Positions 11,516 through 22,215 of a stretch of 64,000 nt of DNA are shown one piece after another. This DNA comes from Stomoxys calcitrans (Eukaryota > Arthropoda > Insecta > Diptera > Muscidae). Location: contig NC_081553.1 in NCBI RefSeq assembly GCF_963082655.1, positions 32,489,301 to 32,553,300 on the forward strand, given 5' to 3'. The notes under the pieces were generated by a model, which saw only the letters and a program-made list of their open reading frames with translations, made no database searches and had not been told where the DNA came from. Position numbers and translations under genes: made by a program. Positions within the stretch are counted from its first letter, which is position 1. Every line of letters starts with the position of its first letter.

Positions 11516-11657
11516 AGCAATTCAATATAGTCCGATCTCAAAACATACTTGGTACTGATACCAGGGTGCGTAATATTGTGCGCAATTAGAGGGAAATCGG
11601 TTAATAAATGTGGCTTTAAAGGGTATCAGATCCTTAATTGCCAAATTGATCTATTTG

Positions 11658-12850
11658 TATAACCAACACCACTACTGTGGTACAGGTGTGAAATTGTTTG
11701 TAACACCCATAATGAAGAGAGATAGACCCATTGATAAGTATACCGATCGACTCAGAATCACTTTCTGATTCGATTTAGCCATGTCCGTCCGTCTGTCTGT
11801 CGAAAGAACGCTAACTTTCGAAGGAGTAAAGCTACCCACTTGAAATTTTGCACAAATAATTTTTATTAGTGTAGGTCGGTTGGAATTGTAAATGGGCCAA
11901 ATCAGTCCATGTTTTGGTATAGCTGCCATATAAACCGAACTTGGATCTTGACTTCTTGAGCCAATAGAGGGCGCACTTCTCATCCGATTTGGCTGAAATT
12001 TTGCACGAGGTGTTTTGTTATGACTTTCAACAACTGTGCCAAGTATAATTCAAATCGGTTCATAATCTGGTATAGATCGGTTCATAACCTGGTATAGCTG
12101 TAATATAAACCGATCATGGATCTTGACTTCTTGAGCCAATAGAGGGCGCACTTCTCATCCGATTTGGCTGAAATTTTGCACGAGGTGTTTTGTTATGACT
12201 TTCAATAACTGTGCTAAGTATGGTAAGATATAGCTGCTATATAAACCGATCTGTGATCTTGACTTCTTAAGCCTGTAGAGGGCTTCTTGAGGCTCTAAAG
12301 CGCGCCATTATTATCCGATTTGGCTGAAATTTTGCATGAGGTGTTGTGTTACGATTTCTAATATATGTGCCTAGTATAGCGCAAATCGGTACATAACCTG
12401 TTATAGCTGCCATATAAACCGATCTAGGATTTTGGCTTCTTGAGGCTCTAGAGGGCCCAATTTTTATCCGATTTGGCAGAAATTTCGTACAACGGCTTCT
12501 CTCATGACCTTCAACATACGTGTCTAATATGGTCTGAATCGATCAATAGCTTGCAACAGCTCCCATATAAACCGATCTCCCGATTTTGCTTCTTGAGCCC
12601 CTACAAGGCGCAATTCTTATCCGAAAGGACTGAAATATTACACAATAACTTCAACAATAGTAAACATTCAATTCATTTATGGTCCGAAATGGACTATAAC
12701 TTGATATAGCTAAAATAGCATAACTGTTTTTATTCAATATTCTTTGTTTGCCTTAAAAGAGATACCGCGCAAAGAACTCGACAAATGCTATCCATGGTGA
12801 AGGGTATATAAGATTCGGCCCCGCCGAATTTAGCACGCTTTTACTTGTTG
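11658..12850 (-). mobile_element. Helentron/DINE-1-like element, reverse orientation
   Basis: The 5' end near 12850 (AACAAGTAAAAGCGTGCTAA, TTCGGCGGGGCCGAA, TATACCCTTCACCATGG) leads into several 170-bp-type units. The (GTCY)n tract is at 11780-11804 and a decayed 3' end is near 11658. Confidence 0.82.
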
Positions 12851-12879
12851 GTATGCAGAACGCATAACAAATCGATTAC

Positions 12880-13068
12880 TGGCTTAGATGTATGCCCATA
12901 AGGGCATGGGTCGGATTAATATCCGGACGGACACACGGGAAGACAAGGCTACATCAACTTAGAAAAAATATATATTCTCTGTGGAGTCGCAGATCAATAT
13001 TTGAAGGTGTTACAAACCGAATGACTAGATTAGTATACCCCCTTTCTATGGTGGCAGGTATAAAAAAA
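12880..13068 (+). mobile_element. Helentron 3' fragment
   Basis: A short GGACGGACACACGG tract, then ATATATATTCTCTGTGG, TGTTACAAACCGAATGAC and a terminal GGTGGCAGGTATAA show the 3' tail of a + oriented copy. Confidence 0.65.
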
Positions 13069-13354
13069 TGCAATCTTAATACATATGCTAATTTTTCTTT
13101 AAAGATCACTTTGAAGCTTAAGGCCATCATACTTAAAAAGCGGTAACAAAAAAATCGTATGGCCGCTTTAATCGTTAAACTGTACTTTTATTGCATCAAA
13201 AAAATTCTTTTCTCTTTTAGTCTACCAACATTTCAGTCCAAAGTTTAGCGAATTATAAAATTTTAAATACCTACAGTGAACACAAATACAACAGCTTTCT
13301 TCGGGGTCTAAAAAAGTATTCAAATTTGTTCATAACCCCTTAATTGGTATTCAC

Positions 13355-13466
13355 CCAGCAGGTTCAGTTAACCCTTCGGCATTTTGACATGTCACACGCA
13401 AACCTTCCTATTTTGAGATTCTCACTTCGTCGGGTGATAAAACTAGATCACATTGACCAGGATGGC
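13355..13466 (-). pseudogene. SVWC middle-exon pseudogene
   Basis: The reverse strand between a TTGTAG acceptor and a GTGAAT donor-like site reads HPGQCDLVLSPDEV, then a stop codon, then GLRVTCQNAEGLTEPAG. This is closest to the middle exon of gene 2 (LRVTCENADGLTELAG). It is 112 nt instead of 121 because residues after the first cysteine are missing, and it carries an in-frame TAG. No signal-peptide exon or final exon was found nearby, so it is a dead duplicate. Confidence 0.82.
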
Positions 13467-13690
13467 CTACAATAGATATAAAGTCAACTTTAGTAAATTT
13501 TCAGGGTTGTGGTGAAAAATATTTTTCTTCATTTTAAGTATTTTGTAGTTTAAATGGTAGGTTCATAAATCCTTAACATTGCCGCTTGTTATTAAAGTCA
13601 AAAATATAAAATGAAAGTCAAAATATCATTAAAAGCTACGAAATTTACCCTGGGACCAGACAACAGTGAACCGTAGTTAACGACGCAAAA
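13467..13690. other. AT-rich flank, nothing recognised
   Basis: No exon 1 for the adjacent pseudo-exon could be found here; otherwise featureless. Confidence 0.4.
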
Positions 13691-13756
13691 TACTTTTTTA
13701 TATCCACCACCATAGGATAGGGGGATATTCATTTAGTCATTCCATTTACAACACAG

Positions 13757-13804
13757 TGTTGTATTCACTCTTCATCCCGTGCTGAGTGAAGAGTGAATAC
13801 AACA
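13757..13804. repeat. perfect 18-bp inverted repeat, 12-nt loop
   Basis: The arm TGTTGTATTCACTCTTCA (13757-13774) is matched by its exact complement at 13787-13804 across TCCCGTGCTGAG. It lies at the boundary between a Helentron 3' end remnant (about 13695-13756) and a GC-rich block. Confidence 0.88.
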
Positions 13805-14140
13805 GCTCTGAGCACAGCCCGTAACATTGAGCTCCAATTCGTGTTCTTTGCTGTTTGGGGGAGCTTAGCTGGGAGCTACCGGGCGCGTTCACAGTTTGCA
13901 GATAGTGGAATGCTCCATACGGATCAGCTGCAACGGCACTCGCGGACAATCAGCGGTATCGAGTGGGGAGTCTCAGTGAGAGGCTGGGCGCCATCGGCTC
14001 TTGCATAAATACTGAGTGTCTATGATTCTCGAAATGACTAGGCGAGTTGTTGGCGCCGTTAATAACCAATGACCACCCTGTTCCAGCAGCGATCGGTCCT
14101 ATGGACGGGAATGAGCTTGCTCACCTACAGCAACTTGGCG
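13805..14140. other. GC-rich repeat-like block of unknown family
   Basis: GC-rich segment with several CGG/GCG clusters and no sustained coding frame with a recognisable motif. It may be the 5' region of a retroelement; this is not provable from the sequence alone. Confidence 0.35.
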
Positions 14141-15931
14141 AGGATCGCCATCTCCATATGAAAATGTCGTTTTGCTGAACGCAGGTTAAGTTCATGAACG
14201 GCCAAATCGGACCATATTTGGATATAGCTGCTATATAGACCGATCTGCCGATAAAGGGTCTAAAGCCCATAACAGCTTTCTTTATTAAACGCTGTATTTT
14301 AAACATCCGACCTAAAGGGTCGGGAACCCATAAAAGCGTTATTTTTCATCCGATTTCGATGTAACTTGAAATAGTGAGTTTGTTTAAGCCTTATGACAAT
14401 CGACCTACATATGGTTCAGATCGGACTATATTTGGATATAGCTGTCATATAGACCGATATGCCGATTAAAGGCCTGAAGCCCATAAAAGCTTAATTTATT
14501 ACCCGATTTCGTTGAATCAGATCAGAATATACGGATATAGCTGTCATATAGACCAATCGTCTAATTTTTATGGGACCAGGGCTTTAAATTGAGAGATCGT
14601 TCTATATGACAGCTATATCCAAATCTGCCACCCCCTAAATTAAAGGAGGGTGTCGATGCGCCTAACAGATCTTCCGATAATTTCGGCGAAATCGGGCAAT
14701 AAATGTGTCTTTTATGGCCCCAAAACCTTAAATCGAGAGATCGGTTTTACGGCAGCTGTATCCATATCTGAACCGATCTGGGCCGAATTGCAGAAATATG
14801 TCGAAGAGCCTAATACAACCCACTGTCCTAAATTTCGGCGAAATCGAACAATAAATGCGCCTCATATGAGCCCAAAACTTTAAATCGAGAGATCTGTCTA
14901 TATGGCAGTTATATCCAAATCTGAATCGAATTGCAGACGGATGTTGAAGAGCCCAAATTTCGGCGAAATCGGATTATAAATGCGCCTTATATGGACCCAA
15001 AACTTTAAATCGAGAGATCGGTCTATATGGCAGCTATATCCAAATCTGGACCGATCTTGACCCAATAGAAGATGGATACCGAATGGCCTAACATAACTCA
15101 CTGTCCTTAATTTCGATGAAATCGGACTATAAATGCGCCTTTTATGGGCCCAAGAACCCAAAATCGAGATCGGTCTAAATCCGAATCTGGACCGATCTGA
15201 GCCAAATTGCAGAAGGATGTCGAGACCTATTAAATCGAGAGATCGTTTTATATGGCAGCTATGTTCAAATCTCGACGAATCTGAGTCAAAGTGAAGAAGG
15301 ATGTGTTAGGCCGTAACACAACTCACTGTCCCAAATTTCGGCGTCATCGGACAATAAATTCGCCTTTTACTTTCCCAAAACCTTAAATCGAGAGATCGGT
15401 CCATATGGCAGCTATATCCAAAGCTTAACCGAATTGCAGAAAGATGTTTAAGAGACCAAATTCCGCAAAATCGGATTACAAATGCGACTTATATGGGCCC
15501 AAGACCTCAAATCGAGAGATCGATCCATATGGCAGCTTTATTCAAATCTGGACCGACATGGGCCAATTTGTAAAAAATGTCGACTGGCCTAGCACAACTC
15601 ACTGTCCCAAATTTTGGCATAAATGGACAATAAAAGCGCCGTATATGGGCTCAAGACCTTAAATCGAGAGTTCGGTGTATATGGCAGCTATATCCAAATC
15701 TGGACCGATCGGACAAAAATAGAATCTGAGCAAAGTTTTAGCTCAATATGCCTATTTTTAGAGACTGTAGCGTGATTTCAACAGACAGACGGTCGGACAT
15801 AACTAGATCGTCTTAGATTTTTACTATGATCGAGAATATATATACTTTATGGGGTAGGAAACGGATATTTCGATGAGTTGCAAACGCAATGACAAAATGA
15901 ATATACCCCCATCCTTCGGTAGCGGGTATAA
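14141..15931 (+). mobile_element. composite Helentron: reverse arrays joined to forward element
   Basis: From 14141 to about 14560 tandem units run in reverse (ATAGACCGATCTGCCGAT, AAAGGGTC). From about 14561 units run forward (GGCAGCTATATCCAAATCTG). A shortened (GTCY)n tract lies at 15779-15800 and the 3' end GGTAGCGGGTATAA ends at 15931. No 5' palindrome is present. Confidence 0.8.
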
Positions 15932-16033
15932 CAAAATCATATGGTTTACCATCTGATTTCAAATATACCAATGTAATACAAAACTTTAAATGATTAGACA
16001 TGACATTCTTATCACCAATAGGCACAAACTGAA

Positions 16034-16332
16034 ATGCATTTATGCCTGAAGACCTCTCAACTTGTGTTGAATTACAAACAAGTTCAAAGAAACCAATAAT
16101 TGGATTTCGAATTCCCAGAATTAAATGCGATAAGGCAAAGCTTCATATGGTTTGCAGAAACGGCAAATGCATACCCTTTGATTGAAAACTCAGCACTTAC
16201 TGTATAAGAAGAAAGATGAAACGGTACATAGCTACAGCTGTCTTAGACGGTCTTCCTCGTAGTGGTTCCAAAAGTCAATACAACATGGCGGCCATCTTGG
16301 ATACGGTGATAATATGTCTTTTACATCATTAA
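16034..16332 (+). pseudogene. decayed coding remnant of unknown family
   Basis: A frame from 16034 reads through one internal stop into a protein-like stretch (DFEFPELNAIRQSFIWFAE, then NAYPLIENSALTV) and then ends. A shift of one base restores a second protein-like stretch (RRKMKRYIATAVLDGLPRSG, then SKSQYNMAAILDT). The two halves look like one broken exon, possibly ending at a GTGATA donor near 16300. I do not recognise the family. It is not similar to the SVWC genes or to the LINE or mariner remnants. Low confidence that this was ever a host gene. Confidence 0.35.
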
Positions 16333-16375
16333 GATAGAATCGATAATCGCTGATTTGGTCCTCACGGTCCCAACA

Positions 16376-18098
16376 AGGAACAAGTATATGCTCATTTTGT
16401 CATTCCGTTTATAACACATCGAAATATTGATCTGAGACCCAACAATGTATAGATATTATTGATCGTCTTGACATTCTGAGTCGACTTATATATGTCCGTC
16501 TGTCTGTCAAAACCATGTGCAGGTCGGGAATAGAATTGAGCCTTTAGAGGGCGAAATTATTATTCGATTTGGCTAAAATTTTGCATGAGGTGTTTTCACT
16601 TTATATTCAACAAGTATGCTCTAAATCGGTTCGAAACCTGATATAGCTGCCGTATAAACCGATATTGGATCTTGACTCCTTGAGCCTCAAAAGGGGGCAA
16701 TTTTTATCCGATTTGGCTGAAATTTTGCATGAAGTCTTTTATTTGATTTCCAACGGTAATGCCAAATATGGTCTGAATCGGTTTATAACGTGATATAGCT
16801 CCTATATAAACCAATCTTCCGACTTTACTACTTGAGCACCTATAAGACGCAATTCTTCAATAAAACACCTCGTGCATAATTACAACCAAATTGGATAAGA
16901 ATTCCGCCCTCCAGTGGCTCAAGAAGTAAAAATCCAAGACTGGTTTATATGGCAGCTATATCAGGTTATGAAATAATTTGAATCATTCTTAGCACGTTGC
17001 TGGAAGTGATCGCAAAACTCCACGTGCAAAATTACAACCAAATCGGATAAGAATTGCACCCTCTAAGAGCTGAAGAAATCAAGACCCCAGATCGGTTTAT
17101 ATGGCAGCTATATCAGGTTATGAAATGATTTGAATCATTCTTAGCACGTTGTTGGGAGATCCCAAAACTCTACGTGCAAAACTACAACCAAATCGGATAA
17201 GAATTGCGCCTTCTAAAAGCTGAAGAATTCAAGACCCCAGATCAGTTTATATAGCAGCTATATCAGGTTATAAACCGATTTGAATCATTCTTCACACAGT
17301 TGGTGGAAGTGATACCAAAACCCTACGTGCAAAATTTCGGTCAAATCGGACGGGAATTGCGCCCTCTAGAGGCTCAAGCAGTCAAGACCCAAGATCGGTA
17401 TATATGGCAGCTATATCAAAACATAAACCGATTTGGCCCATTTGCAATCCTAACCCACCTACGCTAATAGGAAGTATTTATACAAAATTTCAAGTGCCTA
17501 GCATTACTTCTTCAAAAGTTAGAGTGCTATCGACAGACGGAAGGATGTATAAACAGACAGACGGACGAATAGACGGACGGACGAACAGACGGACGGACAA
17601 ACGGACGGACAAACGGACGGACAGGCAGACGGACGGACGGACAAACGGATGGACGGACGGACGAATAGACGGACGGACGAAAAGACGGACGGACAAACGG
17701 GCGGAGAGACAGACGGACGGACGGACAGACGGACGGACAGACGGACGGACAGACGGACGGACAGACGGACGGACAGACGGACGGACAGACGGACGGACAG
17801 ACGGACGGACAGACGGACGGACAGACGGACGGACAGACGGACGGACAGACGGACGGACAGACGGACGGACAGACGGACGGACATACAGACGGACGGACAG
17901 ACGGGCGGACAGACGGGCGGACAGACGGACGGACAGGCAGATGGTCAGACAGACGGACGGACGGACATGGCAAGATCGCCTTAAAATGACATGGCGATCA
18001 AGAAAATATATACTTTATGTGATCCTAAACGAATATTTCGGGGTGTTACCAAATGAATGACGAAATTTGTATATCCTCATCCTATGGTGTGGGGTATA
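16376..18098 (+). mobile_element. composite Helentron with expanded microsatellite
   Basis: A reverse-oriented 3' end and units occupy about 16376-16855 (GTCY tract at 16492-16508). The orientation then flips and forward 170-bp units run to 17530. These lead into a greatly expanded (GTCY)n tract and a 3' tail ending GGTGTGGGGTATAA at 18098. The 5' palindrome is absent. Confidence 0.82.
17530..17965 (+). repeat. expanded (GACGGACAGACG)n minisatellite
   Basis: Tetranucleotide-based repeat of GACG/GACA units, settling from about 17712 to 17885 into a near-perfect 12-bp period. It is the internal (GTCY)n of a Helentron, normally 20-50 bp here. Because 12 is divisible by 3, it leaves long repetitive open frames on both strands (TDGR, SVRL and CPSV repeats), which are not genes. 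Confidence 0.95.
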
Positions 18099-18185
18099 AA
18101 AATGAGCAATGTCGGACTATATATATTGAAATATACCCCATATAGATCGATATTCCGATATAAATTGTAATACCCACAAAATCTA

Positions 18186-19201
18186 ATATCCCTGCTAATG
18201 CTGGCAACATTTGTGAGGTACTATGCCATGTAGAACTTCTTTCCAAAGAGGTATCGCACTGCGGCACGCCGTTCGGACTCGGCTATAAAAAGGAGGCTCC
18301 TTATCATTGAGCTTAAACTCAATCGGAATCGGACTGCACTCATTGATATGTAAGAAGTTTGCCTCTGTTCCTTAGTGGAATGTTCATGGACAAAATTTGC
18401 ATTTGCACCCACATTTGCTGATGTTTGACACTGCGAGTTATGATGGGGACCTCGACATCCATAGCAAGTATGGTCCAGATCAGACTATATTTGAGTAAGC
18501 AAATGCAAATTTGCCAATGAACATTCAAAACTTCTCACATATCGATGAGTCCAGTCCGATTTAAATATAAGCTGAATGATAAGGACCTCCTTTGTAAAGC
18601 CAAGTCCAAAAGGTGCCCATAAAGCGATATCGCTTTGGAAAAAAGTGTTTACATGGCATAGAACATCACATGCCACCGTTACGTAGAGGTTAGGATATGC
18701 GCCTATGACTCCGAACGTCTGGGTTCAAATCCCGGCTTCAACATCAACGTGATTTTCTCCTCACTTTTGCTGGTTACATTTGTGAGGTATTCCGCCATGT
18801 TAAAACTTCTCTATCAAATGTTGTCGCTATGAGGCAGGCCGTTCTGAATCGGCATAAAAAAGAAGGTCCCATATCATTGAGCCTAAACTTTAGTAGGACT
18901 GCACTCATTGATATGAGAAAAGTATCCCCTGTTCTTTGACCGAATGTTCAAGAGGAATTTAATAGTAATAGTACCTCATAAATATCGCTAGCATTAGGAG
19001 GGGAAACCTCGCCTATGACTCCGAACATCTGGGTTCAAATTCTGGCTTGAACATCAGCTTGAAATTTTCATCGTGATTTTCTCCTCACTATTCCTGTTTC
19101 ATATATGAGGTATCCTGCCATGTTCTGACTCGGCATAAAAAAGAAGGCCGCATATTATTGAGCCTAAACAATATTGGGAATGCATTCAATGATATGAGAA
19201 A
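18186..19201. repeat. cluster of tRNA-headed SINE-like repeats
   Basis: Four copies of one body (ATGCCATGTAGAACTTC, CCGTTCGGACTCGGCTATAA, ATCATTGAGC, GCACTCATTGATATG) occur at about 18190-18410 (+), 18490-18680 (-), 18683-18955 (+) and 18985-19200 (+). The third and fourth copies start with a tRNA-like head containing the B-box-like GGTTCAAATCCCGG or a diverged form. The first two form a long inverted repeat. Confidence 0.7.
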
Positions 19202-19202
19202 A

Positions 19203-20604
19203 CAAGTAAGAAGGCGTTAAGTTCGGCCGGGCCGAACTTTGGATACCCACCACCTCGGGTATATATGTGAACCACATTTCGTCAAAATCCAGTGAAAAAT
19301 GCATACCTTATGCCCCATAGCAGCTCTATAGATATCATCCGATTTAGACCAAATGCTTATAAGTACAAGTCATTGTTCAACCGAGAGATCGGTCTATATG
19401 GCAGCTATATCCAAATCTGGACCGATCTGAGCCAAATTGAAGACAAATATCGAAGGACCCAACATAAGTCATTGTACCAAATTTCGGCGACATCGGACTA
19501 TAAATGCGATTTTTATGGGCCCAAAACCATAAATCGAGAGATCGGTCTATATGGCAGCTATATCCAAATCTGAACCGATCAGGGCCAAATAGAAGAAAGA
19601 TGTCGAAGGGCCTAAGGCAAATCACTATCCCAAATTTCAGCAAAATCGGATAATAAATGTGGCTTTTATGGGCCTAAGACCATAAATCGGAGGATCGGTC
19701 TATATGGCAGCTATATCCAAATTTGGACCGATCTAGGCCAAATTGACGAAGGATGTCGAAGGGCTCAACGCAACTCACTGTCCCAAATTTCAGCAAAATC
19801 GGATAATAAATGTGGCTTTTATGGGCCTAAGACCATAAATCGGAGGATCGGTCTATATGGCAGCTATATCCAAATTTGAACCGATCTAGGCCAAATTGAC
19901 GAAGGACGTCGAAGGGCTCAACGCAATTCACTGTCCCAAATTTCAGAAAAATCGGATAATAAATGTGGCTTTTATGGGCCTAATACCATAAATCGGAGGA
20001 TCGGTCTATATCGCAGCTATATCCAAATCTGGACCGATCTGCGCCAAATTAACGAAGAATGTTGAAGGGCCTAACACAACTCACTGTGCCAAATTTGAGC
20101 GAAATCGGATATAAAATGTGGCTTTTATGGGCCTAAGACCCTAAATCTGAGGATCGGTCTATATGGCAGCTATATACAAATTTGGACCGATCTGGGCCAA
20201 ATTGACAAAGGATATCGAAGGGTCTAACGCAACTCACACTCGCAAATTTCAGCAAAATCGGATATAAAATGTGGCTTTTATGGGCCTAAGACCCTAAATC
20301 GGCGGATCGGTCTATATGGGGGCTATATCAAGATATAGTCCGATATAGCCCATTTTCGAACTTAACCTGCTTATGGAGAAAAAAAGAATCTGTGCAAAAT
20401 TTCAGCTCAATATCTCTATTTTTAAAGACTGTAGCGTGATTTCAACAGACAGACGGACAGACGGACGGACATGTCTAGATCGTCTTAGATTTGTACGCTG
20501 ATCAAGAATATATATACTTTATAGGGTCGGAAATGGATATTTCGATGTGTTGCAAACGGAATGACAAAATGAATACACCCCCATCCTTCGGTGGTGGGTA
20601 TAAA
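19203..20604 (+). mobile_element. Helentron/DINE-1-like element, complete
   Basis: 5' AACAAGTAAGAAGGCGTTAA with the perfect palindrome TTCGGCCGGGCCGAA and ACCCACCTCGGG-like subterminal segment. About seven well-conserved 150-bp units follow, then (GTCY)n at 20443-20473, ATACTTTATAGGGTCGGAAA and the 3' end GGTGGTGGGTATAA. This is one of the best reference copies in the window. Confidence 0.92.
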
Positions 20605-20605
20605 A

Positions 20606-20760
20606 ATATTCCCTGTTCCTTAATGGAATGTTCAAAGGGAATTTAGTAGTAATAGTACCTCACAAATGTCGCCAGCATTAGGAAGGGAATCCTCGCTAGG
20701 ATTTGAACGCAGGCATTTATTGTCATAGGAAGACATATGAACCTCCAATGTGGCCTTTAC
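20606..20760. repeat. rearranged SINE-like fragment
   Basis: The tail of the SINE body (TTCCCTGTTCCTTAATGG) is joined to a reversed head (CCTCACAAATGTCGCCAGCA) with a reversed B-box-like GGATTTGAACG. Confidence 0.55.
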
Positions 20761-21160
20761 AAATGCCATATATATCGATCTTCCGATATATCGATCTTGA
20801 TGGTCTGATTTCGTTGAAGTTTGGCACAGCGTGTTATGCTAAGACCTTTTATATCGGCACCGAGTATGGCCCAGATGTGTTTTTGGATATGTTCATAAAA
20901 CACGCATTTACTGAACGATTTCGCTGATATGTGGCACAGTGAGTTGTGTTAGGGATTTTGGCATCAGTAAGGAGTACGATTTGATTAAAGAAATTATCTT
21001 TGCTGAAATTTTAGGTTTGGATTTTTAAAAAAGACAAATATTGCCGCGTGATTTCGACTGCCTGTCTTAGAATTTGATATCAATGCACTTTGAATGAAAA
21101 TGCCCTCATCCATTGATGGTAGGTACAAAAACAAAATTTTTTTCTACTTATCACACTGTT
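20761..21160 (+). repeat. decayed Helentron sequence
   Basis: Poorly preserved tandem-unit pieces (ATATATCGATCTTCCGATA) and a degenerate 3' tail near 21070-21125. No gene seen. Confidence 0.45.
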
Positions 21161-21219
21161 AATCATTGTATTTATTCTGATGCATTTCCAAATATTCAAC
21201 GCCATAATGTCACAACAAA

Positions 21220-21813
21220 TTAAGGACAGGTAATGTGTCTCTTGCAGCATTCTCCATAGGGAGCATCGAGATTAATATAGTCACCCATTACACATGGAGG
21301 GGCAACGGATTGAGTTCCACATCTAAATGGCAAAGAAAGAGAGAGTTTAATCCCAAGTATTCAATTGTATTAGAAACATTTTCACCATTATTCACAAAAC
21401 TTAAAGTAGTTTTGAAAAAGATTTATGTGACAGATTTCCTTTATAAAGCTGTCAAATAAACCTATTTTAAGTCTTCATTAAGTTTTGTGAATATGGCTGT
21501 TCCTGTTTTCAATTTTTGAGAGTTCTATAAATTAACCACTGGATTCTTACCCCTGAATTCTGGCGAATCCTTCTTTGCCACATAACACACGAATGCATTT
21601 TCCTTTAACTTTACCCTCTTCACCGGATGACAAAACTAAACCATCATAAACGCATTTGCCAGGATGAGCTGAAATACTTGTGATAAATGATTTTGTAGGT
21701 AGAAAACATTGATTTAAAAGTCTCCTACCTGCATCCTTAAAGAAACCAGCCATTTCATAGCCCAAGCCCAATGTGAACAATGTCAACAACCAGGCAACTA
21801 TGCACAATTTCAT
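21220..21813 (-). CDS. SVWC-family secreted protein, gene 3 (101 aa)
   Basis: Exons 21813-21729 (85 nt), 21668-21551 (118 nt) and 21322-21220 (103 nt, stop TAA). The signal peptide MKLCIVAWLLTLFTLGLG is followed by YEMAGFFKDA, HPGKCVYDGLVLSSGEEG, CIRVLC and a last exon with VAPPCVMGDYINLDAPYGE, then CCKRHITCP. Eight cysteines lie at about 34, 53, 58, 69, 78, 93, 94 and 100. Donors are GTAGGA and GTAAGA; introns are 60 and 228 nt. The second intron is long because it holds a 105-bp MITE (21389-21493). A poly(A) signal is at 21171-21176. Closest relative in the window is the gene at 29017-29479, with nearly the same last exon. Confidence 0.9.
21389..21493. mobile_element. 105-bp MITE inside intron 2 of gene 3
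   Basis: Bounded by TATTCACAAAACTTA and its near-exact complement TAAGTTTTGTGAATA. The core contains GATTTCCTTTATAAAGCTGT. A second 105-bp copy lies in intron 2 of the gene at 58356-58916. Confidence 0.75.
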
Positions 21814-21842
21814 GATGTAATCTCTGCTAATGTTAGATCCGT

Positions 21843-21880
21843 ACTATGGCATGTGGAAAACTCAACTTCTATTTTTATAG
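21843..21880 (-). promoter_or_regulatory. core promoter of gene 3 (TATA + initiator)
   Basis: Minus strand CTATAAAAAT with TATA starting at 21879 and a GCCATAGTA initiator whose A is at 21847, 32 bp downstream. Confidence 0.65.
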
Positions 21881-22215
21881 ATTATACCCTAACACTTGCT
21901 CTCGTTTCATTGTTCTAGATTCCGCAAGAATGGAATATACTTTTTCTTATCATCAAGAAAAATTCAATTTATTATTAGGCCAACATTGGGATTCATATGT
22001 TGTGCATTCACCATACAATTGCTGGTATACTGATTTTGTTACTCTTTGCATAATCTTTCCGTTGTCATGCTACAGGGTAGCTGACCCGAAGGGTTTCTAA
22101 GTTCACCTTGATATATGTGTGAAACTAGAAAGGACAGCTATATGAAAATTATTTTATTGACAGCTCCAAATATTGTTTACAAGTCACCAAAAGCATTTGC
22201 TTATAAGTTCATTTA
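21880..22215. other. upstream flank of gene 3, nothing recognised
   Basis: AT-rich, with short open frames lacking motifs. A possible location for gene 3 regulatory elements but no named site is visible. Confidence 0.4.

Noticed and set aside
13746..14008. Overlapping frames on both strands in the 13.8-kb GC-rich block
   Set aside because: They overlap the inverted repeat and show no protein family features.
17404..18060. Long open frames with TDGR repeats on plus and SVRL/CPSV repeats on minus
   Set aside because: They are translations of the expanded (GTCY)n microsatellite whose 12-bp period keeps frames open; no start context, splice sites or domain.
18683..18745. Possible tRNA gene (GGTTCAAATCCCGGC)
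   Set aside because: Only the B-box-like part is good; no complete cloverleaf or acceptor stem is visible, and the same head precedes a repeated SINE body elsewhere.
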